Below are positions 50,533 through 61,932 of a stretch of DNA of 64,000 nucleotides, one piece after another (positions within the stretch are counted from its first letter, which is position 1; every line of letters starts with the position of its first letter). The position numbers were made by a program, and so were the translations under genes. This DNA is from Paraburkholderia susongensis (GTDB lineage Bacteria; Pseudomonadota; Gammaproteobacteria; Burkholderiales; Burkholderiaceae). The stretch covers positions 186,001-250,000 of the forward strand of contig NZ_FXAT01000009.1 of the NCBI RefSeq assembly GCF_900177725.1, given 5' to 3'. The notes under the pieces were generated by a model. It was not told the DNA's origin. It ran no database searches and worked only from the letters and a program-made list of their open reading frames with translations.

Positions 50533-51774
50533 TTACGAACGATAGTCGGCGTTGATGCTCACGTAGTCGTGCGACAGATCGCAAGTCCAGATCGTGGCTT
50601 GCGCATTGCCGCGGCCGAGCACGACGCGAATGCCGATCTCGCTCTTTTTCATGACGCGCTGGCCGTCTTCTTCACGGTAGGCCGGATTGCGGCCGCCGGC
50701 GGTGGCGACCAGCACGTCGTCGAGATACAGATCGATTTTGCCGACGTCGAGATCGTCCACGCCGGCATAGCCGATGGCCGCCAGAATGCGGCCGAGGTTC
50801 GGGTCCGATGCATAGAAGGCCGTCTTCACGAGCGGCGAGTGGCCGATCGCATACGCGATCTGGCGGCATTCGCCGACGCTCGAGCCGCCCTCGACATGCA
50901 CGGTCATGAATTTGGTCGCGCCTTCGCCGTCGCGCACGATCAGTTGCGCGAGCGTCTGGGCGACTTCGGTCACCGCGTCGCGCAGCGCTGCATAAGCGGG
51001 CGAATCGGTGGACGTGATCGCCGGCAGGCTCGATTTGCCCGAGGCGATCAGGATGAACGAATCGTTGGTCGACGTATCGCCATCGATCGTGATGCAGTTG
51101 AACGAGCGGTCCGCGACGTGCTTCACGAGCTCGTCGAGCACCGGCTGCGCAACACTCGCATCGAACGCGAGGAAACCGAGCATGGTCGCCATGTTCGGCT
51201 TGATCATGCCCGCGCCCTTGCTGATACCGGTCAACGTGACCGTGTGACCGTCTATCGTGACCTGGCGCGACGCGGCCTTCGGCAGCGTGTCGGTGGTCAT
51301 GATCGCCTGCGCGGCGTCGTGCCAGTTCGCTTCCTTGCGATTTGCGAGCGCGGCCGGCAGGCCGGCCTTCAGACGACCGACCGGCAGCGGCTCGAGAATC
51401 ACGCCCGTCGAGAACGGCAGCACCTGCTCGGGCGCGATGTCAACGAGACGCGCAAGCTCCGCGCAGGTTTCGCGCGCATGCGCGAGGCCCGGCTCGCCGG
51501 TGCCCGCATTCGCGTTGCCGGTATTGACCACGAGCGCGCGAATCGGCTTGCCGCCCGCTCGCACGCGCTGCAGGTTCTCGCGGCACACGGTGACAGGCGC
51601 CGCGCAGAAACGGTTCTGCGTGAACACGCCGCCTACCGTCGCGCCTTCGGCGACGGAAATGACGAGCACGTCCTTGCGGTTCGGCTTGCGGATATTCGCC
51701 TCCGCCCAGCCGAGCGTGACGCCGGCGACAGGATGGAGTTGAGCGGGATCGATCGAGGGAAAGTTGACAGCCAT
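50533..51774 (-). CDS. argJ: Bifunctional ornithine acetyltransferase/N-acetylglutamate synthase
   Basis: Recycles the acetyl group in arginine synthesis. It has 413 residues. The self-cleavage site is in GMIKPNMATMLGF, where Thr197 becomes the N-terminal nucleophile of the beta chain. Other features are VVNTGNANAGTG and the C-terminal DLSHDYVSINADYRS. It lies between secA and the DUF815 gene on the same strand. Confidence 0.96.
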   Translation of the reverse strand: MAVNFPSIDPAQLHPVAGVTLGWAEANIRKPNRKDVLVISVAEGATVGGVFTQNRFCAAPVTVCRENLQRVRAGGKPIRALVVNTGNANAGTGEPGLAHARETCAELARLVDIAPEQVLPFSTGVILEPLPVGRLKAGLPAALANRKEANWHDAAQAIMTTDTLPKAASRQVTIDGHTVTLTGISKGAGMIKPNMATMLGFLAFDASVAQPVLDELVKHVADRSFNCITIDGDTSTNDSFILIASGKSSLPAITSTDSPAYAALRDAVTEVAQTLAQLIVRDGEGATKFMTVHVEGGSSVGECRQIAYAIGHSPLVKTAFYASDPNLGRILAAIGYAGVDDLDVGKIDLYLDDVLVATAGGRNPAYREEDGQRVMKKSEIGIRVVLGRGNAQATIWTCDLSHDYVSINADYRS

Positions 51775-51895
51775 GGTCGCGACCTGTCGAAGAAAATGCC
51801 GGCGGGCGCCGGCATCAGGGAAACGGAACTGATGACCCGGGTGTGTTGCCGGGCCATCTGCGAAATCAAGGACAAAGCTGCGCGTAAAAACGAAA

Positions 51896-51968
51896 CGGCG
51901 AACGAAACGGCGAACGACACAACAAACGGCACAGCGACGATGCGGCGCGCCCGATGGCGCGCCGCATC
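51896..51968. repeat. Perfect hairpin and 12-bp tandem repeat after secA
   Basis: GATGCGGCGCGCC (51939-51951) pairs perfectly with GGCGCGCCGCATC (51956-51968) around a 4-base loop, just after the secA stop. There is no T-tract. Next to it, at about 51891-51915, the 12-base unit CGAAACGGCGAA occurs twice. It may be a termination or 3'-protection element. Confidence 0.6.
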
Positions 51969-51972
51969 TACA

Positions 51973-54789
<2,817 letters not shown>

Positions 54790-55079
54790 CGGATCGGGGT
54801 GTCTGCGTCGCGGCTTCGGCTGGCTTGCGGCGTGCGATTCGGGCACGCACGCGCCTGGGTCGGTAGGGCCTCGGCCGCTTGGTCCAAGAGTGAATTCGAA
54901 TCGGGCATTCTAGCACGCGCGTCCGGCTGCGCTTGTGTCGGCGGTGCGACGGCACGGGCCCTTCGAGGCCCGCCCGGCAACCTCCGGCGACTCGTCGCAG
55001 GCCGGATCCGCGAGGTGCCCGCGCGGTACAATCACGGCGTAAACGCGCATGGTGCGCGCTCACGCCTTTAACTTCAAAC

Positions 55080-55562
55080 ATGAGCCGTTTTCCGTCCTTT
55101 TCAAGGCCGCCGAGGCAGTTCGATCCGCGCCGCCCACAACCTCTCACCGAGGTGCTGGGCCGCACGGACGCGTTCGCGGCGCTGCGCGCGGGCGTCGAGC
55201 AGATCGCCGCGCTCGAAAAGGATTTGCGCGAGCTGCTGCCCGATTATCTGGCGACGAGCGTCGAGCCAGGCTTCATCAAGGAAGGTGTGCTGGCCCTCTT
55301 TGCCGGGCACAACGCGCTCGCGGCGCGGTTGCGGCATCTCGAACCGCGGCTGTTGTCGGATTTGCAGCAGCGCGGTTGGCCCGTTCATGCGCTGAAGATT
55401 CGCGTGCGGCCGCAGCCGGCCAAGGAGCCGCCACCGGTCAAGCAGGCGCGCATGACGCCGGCCGGCGCGGACGCATTGCAGGCGCTCAGCGAATCGCTCG
55501 CGCCGTCGCCGCTGCAGGAGGCGCTGGCGCGCATGGCGGCCCGGCATCGGCGCAAGCGCTGA
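55080..55562 (+). CDS. DUF721 (DciA-like) protein
   Basis: A 160-residue protein of the DUF721 family. Family members near secA or lpxC in other proteobacteria include DciA, the ancestral loader of the replicative helicase DnaB. The recognised stretch is LRELLPDYLATSVEPGFIKEGVLALFAGHNALAARLRHLEPRLL read in parts across about 46-90. The N-terminus is Arg/Pro-rich. The ATG at 55080 was chosen from the MSRFPSF start. Whether it acts as DciA here depends on the genome lacking DnaC/DnaI, which I cannot see. Confidence 0.8.
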   Translation: MSRFPSFSRPPRQFDPRRPQPLTEVLGRTDAFAALRAGVEQIAALEKDLRELLPDYLATSVEPGFIKEGVLALFAGHNALAARLRHLEPRLLSDLQQRGWPVHALKIRVRPQPAKEPPPVKQARMTPAGADALQALSESLAPSPLQEALARMAARHRRKR

Positions 55563-55592
55563 CCCGCCCGCCAGCCGCTAAAACGCTGGACG

Positions 55593-55620
55593 AAAAAAAC
55601 GGCCCGATGGGCCGTTTTTT
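55593..55620. terminator. Bidirectional terminator between the DUF721 gene and lpxC
   Basis: AAAAAACGGCCC and GGGCCGTTTTTT flank a 3-base loop and can end transcripts from both converging genes. Confidence 0.93.
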
Positions 55621-55659
55621 CATGCGCAAGCCTCGAGCAAACGAGGCCGCCCGCTGGCG

Positions 55660-56577
55660 TTATGCGAACGCCGTCTGCGTTTCGTACGCGAAACCGCGCG
55701 GTGCTTTCTGCGTGTCGTCGAAAGTAACGATTTCGTACGCATCTTCGTGCGCGAGTAACTCGCGCAGCAGCGCATTGTTCAGACCGTGGCCCGATTTGTA
55801 CGCGGTGTACGACGCCAGCAACGGATGGCCGACCACATACAGGTCGCCGATCGCGTCGAGCATCTTGTGCTTCACGAACTCGTCGTCGTAACGCAGGCCG
55901 TCGTTGTTGAGGATGCGGTACTCGTCGAGCACGATCGCGTTGTCCATGCTGCCGCCACGCGCGAGGCCGAGTTCGCGCATCATTTCCACTTCATGCGCAA
56001 AGCCGAACGTGCGGGCGCGCGCGATTTCGCGCACGTACGACGTGTTGGCGAAATCCACTTCGAGCGCCTGGCCGGTTTTATCGACCGCCGGATGACGGAA
56101 GTCGATCGTGAACTTGAGCTTGAAGCCGAAGTACGGATCGAGGCGCGCGAACTTGTCGCCGTCGCGAATTTCGACCGGCTTCGTAACCTTGATGAATTTC
56201 TTCGCGGCGTTCTGCTCTTCGATTCCAGCCGACTGGATCAGGAACACGAACGAACCCGCGCTGCCGTCCATGATCGGAATTTCTTCGGCGGTGACGTCAA
56301 CGTAAAGGTTGTCGATGCCAAGACCGGCACAGGCGGACATGAGATGCTCGACCGTCGATACGCGCGCGCCGTCTTTCTGCAACACGGAAGCCAGACGCGT
56401 ATCGCCAATCGCCATCGCCGACGCAGGAATGTCCACCGGCGTGGGCAAATCCACGCGCGAAAACACGATGCCAGTGTCCGGCGCCGCCGGACGGAGCGTC
56501 AGGTCGACTTTGCGGCCGGAGTGCAGGCCGATGCCGACAGTCTTGACGATCGATTTGATTGTGCGCTGCTTCAACAT
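55660..56577 (-). CDS. lpxC: UDP-3-O-acyl-N-acetylglucosamine deacetylase
   Basis: Zinc deacetylase, first committed step of lipid A synthesis. It has 305 residues. The start MLKQRTIKSIVKTVGIGLHSG is standard. Zinc and catalytic residues are in VEHLMSA (His78), VKHKMLDAIGDL (His and Asp) and SGHGLNNAL (His). It follows the peroxiredoxin gene at the end of the division cluster. A perfect TATAAT on the minus strand (56634-56639) about 57 bases upstream is the likely -10. Confidence 0.97.
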   Translation of the reverse strand: MLKQRTIKSIVKTVGIGLHSGRKVDLTLRPAAPDTGIVFSRVDLPTPVDIPASAMAIGDTRLASVLQKDGARVSTVEHLMSACAGLGIDNLYVDVTAEEIPIMDGSAGSFVFLIQSAGIEEQNAAKKFIKVTKPVEIRDGDKFARLDPYFGFKLKFTIDFRHPAVDKTGQALEVDFANTSYVREIARARTFGFAHEVEMMRELGLARGGSMDNAIVLDEYRILNNDGLRYDDEFVKHKMLDAIGDLYVVGHPLLASYTAYKSGHGLNNALLRELLAHEDAYEIVTFDDTQKAPRGFAYETQTAFA

Positions 56578-56633
56578 GGTGATCTTCTATTCGATTGAAA
56601 ATCCCAATCGGGACTTTTTATTTCATAGCCCGA

Positions 56634-56639
56634 ATTATA
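56634..56639 (-). promoter_or_regulatory. Probable -10 element for lpxC
   Basis: TATAAT on the minus strand, about 57 bases before the lpxC ATG in the 288-base gap after the peroxiredoxin gene. No convincing -35 was found. No other feature is seen in this gap. Confidence 0.5.
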
Positions 56640-56865
56640 CTCCAATACCCTGGGGCGCGTCGTTTCAGGGAACGTATCAATCTGTTTCGCTGCGTTACCC
56701 CGTGGGCGCCGCGAGGGAAAGCGTGACGGGCCGATGCCCCGGAACGGAGGCGTTTCCGGTCATCGGCCCGCGTAACGGCCTGTCACAAAAGCGTCGCAAT
56801 CACCGTTGCCATAGTGCCACGCGGCATATGCGCGCAAGCCCGCGGCGAAGGTGCGACGCCAGCAA

Positions 56866-57369
56866 CTAGCTCAACGTAGCGAGAATACTCGCTGCATCGC
56901 TGACTTCAAATTTGCCGGCAGCTTCGACGTTCAGCGTCTTGACCACGCCGTCGTCGACCACCATCGCGTAGCGCTGGGAACGGATTCCCATGCCGCGCGC
57001 CGACAGATCCTGCTCCAGACCGAGCGCCCGTGTGAAAGCCGCACTGCCGTCCGCCATCATGCGCACCTTGCCCGAGGCGTGCAGATCGCGTCCCCACGCG
57101 CCCATCACGAACGCGTCGTTGACGGACACGCACCAGATCTCGTCGATGCCGGCAGCGCGCAACCGCTCGGCGTGCTCGACATAACCCGGTACATGTTTGG
57201 CCGAACAGGTCGGCGTGAATGCGCCCGGCAATCCGAAGATCACCACACGCTTGCCCGCCGTCTGTCCGCGCACGTCGAAACTGTTCGGTCCGATCGTGCA
57301 GCCCGCCCGCTCGTCTTCGACAAACTCGAAGAGCGTCGCGTCGGGCAGCTTGTCACCTGCCTGAATCAT
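56866..57369 (-). CDS. Prx5-type peroxiredoxin
   Basis: A 167-residue thiol peroxidase of the PrxV/AhpE-like group. The peroxidatic Cys55 is in the motif PGAFTPTCS, and the C-terminal part ALGLEQDLSARGMGIRSQRYA matches Prx5 proteins. An additional Cys24 near the N-terminus could act as a partner. AAAGGA precedes the ATG. It sits between ftsZ and lpxC, an arrangement I associate with Burkholderia; a link to cell division is not implied. Confidence 0.9.
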   Translation of the reverse strand: MIQAGDKLPDATLFEFVEDERAGCTIGPNSFDVRGQTAGKRVVIFGLPGAFTPTCSAKHVPGYVEHAERLRAAGIDEIWCVSVNDAFVMGAWGRDLHASGKVRMMADGSAAFTRALGLEQDLSARGMGIRSQRYAMVVDDGVVKTLNVEAAGKFEVSDAASILATLS

Positions 57370-57620
57370 GCTCAGTCCTTTGCATCGATGCGAAGCACGC
57401 TCGCACGTCGTCGTGTCGCAGTGAAATCCAGCATGAGCCCAGCTATAGGCTCAGCCGTCCAGCGGCAGTCGCCTTGTCCGCTTCGCGAATCCGCAGAGGG
57501 CAGTTGCCCCTGCCGCGAATCAGACGATACGCGACCTCTTTGCCGTTCACCCGCCACGCTCGTGCATTCGTCCGCCAGCGCTGTTCGACACAGCGCGGCA
57601 ACGAAAGCCTGCCCGTGCGC

Positions 57621-58823
57621 TCAGTCCGCCTGCTTGCGCAGGAACGCCGGAATGTCGTACGTGTCGACGCCCTTTTCCTGCAGCGCCTGCACGTGCGATG
57701 CCGCGGTGTCGCGCGAGGTGCGCCACACTGCCGGCGTATCCAGCGCGCCGTAGTCGGCCGTGCTCGCATGCGATGCCGCCGGCGTGTATGCAGCATGCTG
57801 CATTGCACCGATCGGCTGGTTGTCGGTGCCGGTGCGCAGCAGCGTCATCGGTGCCGACTGCTGCTTCTTCGCTGCACGGCCGAGGCCCGTCGCGACGACC
57901 GTCACGCGCAGCGCGTCACCCATGGCATCGTCGTACACGGCGCCGAAGATCACCGTGGCGTCTTCCGCAGCATAGCTCTTGATCGTGTTCATCACTTCGC
58001 GCGTTTCCGACAGACGCAGCGAGCGGCTCGACGTGATGTTGACCAGCACGCCGCGCGCGCCCGACAGATCGACGCCTTCCAGCAGCGGGCTCGCAACGGC
58101 CTGCTCGGCGGCGAGGCGCGCGCGATCGACGCCGGCGACCGTCGCCGTGCCCATCATCGCCTTGCCCTGCTCGCCCATCACGGTCTTCACGTCTTCGAAG
58201 TCGACGTTCACGAGACCGTCGACGTTGATGATTTCCGCGATGCCCGCGACCGCATTGTTCAGAACGTCGTCAGCGCACTGGAAGCACTTGTCCATCTCGG
58301 CGTCGTCGCCCATCACCTCGAACAGCTTGTCGTTCAGCACGACGATCAGCGAGTCGACGTGATCCTCCAGTTGCTGCGAACCGGCTTCCGCCACGCGCAT
58401 GCGCTTGCCGCCTTCGAATTCGAACGGCTTGCTCACGACGCCAACGGTCAGAATGCCCATTTCCTTCGCGATCTGCGCAACGACCGGTGCCGCGCCCGTG
58501 CCGGTGCCGCCACCCATGCCTGCGGTGATGAACACCATGTGCGCGCCGCGCAGTGCGTCGGCGATGCGCTCGCGCGCTTCTTCAGCGGCGGCGCGGCCCA
58601 TTTCCGGCTTGGCGCCTGCGCCCAGACCCGTGTTGCCGAGCTGGATCACCGCGGTGGCGCGCGAACGCGACAACGCCTGCGCGTCCGTGTTCATCACGAT
58701 GAAGTCGACGCCTTGCACGCCTTTGTTGATCATGTGCTGAACGGCATTGCCGCCAGCGCCACCGACTCCGACGACCTTGATGATGGTGCCGTTCGTTTCG
58801 GTTTCCAGCATCTGGAATTCCAT
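57621..58823 (-). CDS. ftsZ: Cell division protein FtsZ
   Basis: Tubulin-like GTPase forming the Z-ring. The ATG at 58823 gives 400 residues starting MEFQMLETET. The tubulin signature GGGTGTGAA is at 104-112. The T7-loop region NVDFEDVKTVM is present. The Gln/Ala/Ser linker (about 320-385) leads to the C-terminal peptide DIPAFLRKQAD that binds FtsA and ZipA/ZapD. It is the last gene of the ddlB-ftsQ-ftsA-ftsZ run; a 251-base gap without a recognised gene follows. Confidence 0.98.
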   Translation of the reverse strand: MEFQMLETETNGTIIKVVGVGGAGGNAVQHMINKGVQGVDFIVMNTDAQALSRSRATAVIQLGNTGLGAGAKPEMGRAAAEEARERIADALRGAHMVFITAGMGGGTGTGAAPVVAQIAKEMGILTVGVVSKPFEFEGGKRMRVAEAGSQQLEDHVDSLIVVLNDKLFEVMGDDAEMDKCFQCADDVLNNAVAGIAEIINVDGLVNVDFEDVKTVMGEQGKAMMGTATVAGVDRARLAAEQAVASPLLEGVDLSGARGVLVNITSSRSLRLSETREVMNTIKSYAAEDATVIFGAVYDDAMGDALRVTVVATGLGRAAKKQQSAPMTLLRTGTDNQPIGAMQHAAYTPAASHASTADYGALDTPAVWRTSRDTAASHVQALQEKGVDTYDIPAFLRKQAD

Positions 58824-58940
58824 GTTGCCTCCGTCAAGATAAAAAAGTACCGCCACTCGGCCGTTATCCGGCAGGAGATCGGGCAACCTCCTGTCGCGCG
58901 CCGGCCGCCGGCACCAGCGCGAATTACTCGAAACCTGTCA

Positions 58941-60173
58941 TCAGAAGTTGCCGAGGAACCAGTCCTTCATGCGCGAGAACACCTGTCCCATCGACCCCGA
59001 CTGCACCGCAACCTTGCGCCCGCGCATGCGCTGCGAGCGTCCTTCGACGAGCAGGCCCATCGCCGTCGAGTAGCGCGGGTTGCGCACCACGTCGGCGAGA
59101 CCGCCCGCGTATTCCGGTACGCCGATGCGCACCGGTTTCAGGAAAATGTCTTCGCCGAGCTCGACCATGCCGAGCATCATCGACGCCCCGCCGGTCAGCA
59201 CCACGCCCGAACTCAGCAGCTCTTCGTAACCCGACTCGCGCACCACCTGCTGCACGAGCGAAAACAGTTCTTCGACGCGCGGCTCGACCACCGCCGCCAG
59301 CGCCTGGCGCGACAGCGTGCGCGGACCGCGCTCGCCGAGACCGGGCACTTCGATCATCTCGTCCGGATCGGCGAGCGCCTGCTTCGCGATGCCGTAGTCG
59401 ACCTTGATGTCTTCGGCATCCGGCGTCGGCGTGCGCAGCGCCATCGCGATGTCGCTCGTGATCTGGTCACCGGCGATCGGAATCACCGCCGTGTGACGGA
59501 TCGCGCCTTCGCTGAAAATCGCGATATCAGTCGTGCCGCCGCCGATATCGACCAGCACCACGCCCAGTTCCTTTTCGTCTTCCGTCAGCACCGCGAGCGA
59601 CGACGCGAGCGGCTGCAGGATCAGGTCGTTCACTTCGAGGCCGCAGCGGCGCACGCACTTGACGATGTTCTGCGCCGCGCTCACCGCGCCGGTGACGATA
59701 TGCACCTTCACTTCGAGGCGGATGCCGCTCATGCCGATCGGCTCGCGCACATCCTCCTGACCGTCGATGATGAATTCCTGCGTGAGGATATGCAGCACCT
59801 GCTGATCGGTCGGGATGTTGATAGCCTTCGCCGTTTCGATCACGCGCGCGACGTCCGCCTGCGTGACTTCCTTCTCCTTGATCGCCACCATGCCGCTCGA
59901 ATTGAAGCTGCGGATATGGCTTCCGGCGATCCCGGTAAACACGTTCGTGATCTTGCAGTCGGCCATCAGCTCGGCTTCCTCGAGCGCGCGCTGAATCGAC
60001 TGCACGGTGGCTTCGATATTCACCACCACGCCTTTCTTGAGCCCCTTCGACTCGCTCTGGCCGAGACCGATCACCTCGTAGTGGCCTTCGCCCTTCAACT
60101 CGGCGACGATGGCCACGACCTTCGACGTCCCGATGTCGAGGGCGACCAGCAGATCCTTATAGTCTTTACTCAT
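58941..60173 (-). CDS. ftsA: Cell division protein FtsA
   Basis: Actin-like protein that tethers FtsZ to the membrane. It has 410 residues. The nucleotide-binding phosphate-1 segment is ALDIGTSKVVAIVAE (about 11-25), phosphate-2 lies in VLVDIGGGTTDIAIF and the adenosine segment in VLTGGASMMLGM. The C-terminal amphipathic helix VFSRMKDWFLGNF is the membrane anchor. The gap to ftsZ is about 117 bases. Confidence 0.97.
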   Translation of the reverse strand: MSKDYKDLLVALDIGTSKVVAIVAELKGEGHYEVIGLGQSESKGLKKGVVVNIEATVQSIQRALEEAELMADCKITNVFTGIAGSHIRSFNSSGMVAIKEKEVTQADVARVIETAKAINIPTDQQVLHILTQEFIIDGQEDVREPIGMSGIRLEVKVHIVTGAVSAAQNIVKCVRRCGLEVNDLILQPLASSLAVLTEDEKELGVVLVDIGGGTTDIAIFSEGAIRHTAVIPIAGDQITSDIAMALRTPTPDAEDIKVDYGIAKQALADPDEMIEVPGLGERGPRTLSRQALAAVVEPRVEELFSLVQQVVRESGYEELLSSGVVLTGGASMMLGMVELGEDIFLKPVRIGVPEYAGGLADVVRNPRYSTAMGLLVEGRSQRMRGRKVAVQSGSMGQVFSRMKDWFLGNF

Positions 60174-60200
60174 AGCGTGCTCATTGCGTGTGATGTCCGT

Positions 60201-60953
60201 TTACTTCTTGCCCTTGTCGGGTTCGCTGATGAAGCGCATGCCAGCGGCACGAATCGCGAAACCGTTCGGATAGCGCAAGTCCGCATACTCGATATCCTTC
60301 CCCCAACGTTGCGTCACCGCGCTCCATGCCGCGGTCAGACGCCTGCTGCGATCGGCGAGCGTTTCCTGATTGCGCTCGCGCCCAAGTTCCACCTGCATGC
60401 CGTTGGAGAGCTTCACCGTCCACGCATAACGCGGCGACAGCGTCACTTCCTCGGGCGTCGCATTGAGCGGCGCGAACCACTTCTGGAAGTCGTGATAACG
60501 CGCGACGACTTCTTTTGCCGTACCGTCCGGGCCGTCGAACGCGGGCAGGTCGTCGTCGAGCTCGCCCTGATTCGCGGTGAACAGCTCACCGTCGACGCTC
60601 ACGAGCTGATCGCTGCCCCACGTCCCAAGCGGCTTGTACTCCTCGAGCGTGACAGCCAGCGCATTCGGCCAGACGCGCCGCACGCTCGCGTGCCGCACCC
60701 ACGGCATCTGCTCGAACGCCTGACGCGCGACGTCGAGATCGACCGTGAAAAAGTTGCCCTTCAACCGCCCCACTACACCGGCGCGCACCGTCGGCGAATT
60801 GATGTGCTCGGTGTCGCCGCCGATCTGGATTTCGCGCAGCGCGAAATTCGGGCGCTGGATCAGCCAGTAACCGCCCGCCGCCAGCAGCACGAGCACCAGC
60901 AACGCGTGCAGCGCATTGGTGGCGAGATTGAGCTGGCGAACGTTGTTCCACAT
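60201..60953 (-). CDS. ftsQ: Cell division protein FtsQ
   Basis: Bitopic divisome protein of 250 residues. A short cytoplasmic N-terminus is followed by one transmembrane helix (ALHALLVLVLLAAGGYWLI, about 16-34), a POTRA domain (ALREIQIGGDTEHINSP and QMPWVRHASVRRVWP) and a beta domain that binds FtsB/FtsL. It lies between ddlB and ftsA (27-base gap). Confidence 0.96.
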   Translation of the reverse strand: MWNNVRQLNLATNALHALLVLVLLAAGGYWLIQRPNFALREIQIGGDTEHINSPTVRAGVVGRLKGNFFTVDLDVARQAFEQMPWVRHASVRRVWPNALAVTLEEYKPLGTWGSDQLVSVDGELFTANQGELDDDLPAFDGPDGTAKEVVARYHDFQKWFAPLNATPEEVTLSPRYAWTVKLSNGMQVELGRERNQETLADRSRRLTAAWSAVTQRWGKDIEYADLRYPNGFAIRAAGMRFISEPDKGKK

Positions 60954-60977
60954 GGTGTTGCTTTTGGGTTGCCCCGG

Positions 60978-61931
60978 TTAGTCCTGCAGCGTCAGCGCCA
61001 ACACGCCGACAACCAGTTCCTGATAGCTGATGCCGACTGCGCGCGCCGCCTTCGGCGGCAGCGAGTGATCGGTCATCCCAGGCGCCGTATTCACTTCGAG
61101 AAAGTACGGATTGCCTGCGCTGTCGAGCATGAAGTCCGCGCGGCCCCAGTCGGTGCAGCCGAGCACGTCGAACGCGCGGCGCGCGAGCACCTTCAGGCGC
61201 GATTCCTCTTCAGCGCCGAGACCGCACGGAATCAGATACTGCGTGTCGTCGGCGATGTACTTCGCGTGGTAGTCGTAGAACTCGCCGGCCGGCACGATGC
61301 GGATCACCGGCAGGTCCAGCTTGCCGGCGATGCACGCGGTGTACTCGCCGCCGCCTTCGATGCTCTTCTCGACCACGACGATGCGGTCGTACTTCACGGC
61401 TTCGATCAACGCCGCCGGCAATGCATCGGCGCTCTTCACCTTGATGACGGCAACGCTCGACCCTTCGCTCGCGGGCTTCACGAAGAGCGGCAGACCGAGC
61501 TTCGCGACGATCTCTTTGGCACGCGCTTCGTAGTCGTCGCCGCGCAGCACCGCTTCGAACGGCGGCGTCGGAATGCCGAGCTGCTGCCACACGAGCTTGG
61601 TGCGGAACTTGTCGAGACCGAGCGCCGAGCCGAGCACACCGCTACCGGTGTAGCGAATGCCGTAGAAATCGAGCGCGCCCTGAATCTGGCCGTTCTCGCC
61701 GTAACCGCCATGCAGCGCGTTGAACGCGCGCACGAAGCCTTCGTCTTTCAACGCGGCGAGCGGACGCTCGGCCGGATCGAACGGATGCGCGTCGACGCCG
61801 GCGTCGCGCAGGCCCTGCAACACGAGCCGCCCTGAATTGAGCGACACCTCGCGCTCGGCGGAGTTTCCGCCGAGCAGCACTGCCACCTTGCCGAATTGTT
61901 TGGCGAGTTGATCTGAATTAGTACTGCTCAT
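60978..61931 (-). CDS. ddlB: D-alanine--D-alanine ligase
   Basis: ATP-grasp ligase making the D-Ala-D-Ala end of the murein precursor. The ATG at 61931 gives 317 residues. The N-terminal VAVLLGGNSAEREVSLNSG, the ATP-binding FVKPASEGSSVAVIKV and the metal-site FLEVNTAPGMTDHSL are all present. It starts one base after the murC stop region, so coupling is likely. Confidence 0.97.
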   Translation of the reverse strand: MSSTNSDQLAKQFGKVAVLLGGNSAEREVSLNSGRLVLQGLRDAGVDAHPFDPAERPLAALKDEGFVRAFNALHGGYGENGQIQGALDFYGIRYTGSGVLGSALGLDKFRTKLVWQQLGIPTPPFEAVLRGDDYEARAKEIVAKLGLPLFVKPASEGSSVAVIKVKSADALPAALIEAVKYDRIVVVEKSIEGGGEYTACIAGKLDLPVIRIVPAGEFYDYHAKYIADDTQYLIPCGLGAEEESRLKVLARRAFDVLGCTDWGRADFMLDSAGNPYFLEVNTAPGMTDHSLPPKAARAVGISYQELVVGVLALTLQD

Positions 61932-61932
61932 C

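Noticed and set aside
57219..61835. A 1538-codon open frame on the plus strand opposite ftsZ, ftsA, ftsQ and ddlB
   Set aside because: It runs antisense through four conserved genes. High third-position GC removes stop codons from the opposite strand, and the translated product is Arg/His/Asp-rich with no recognisable domain.
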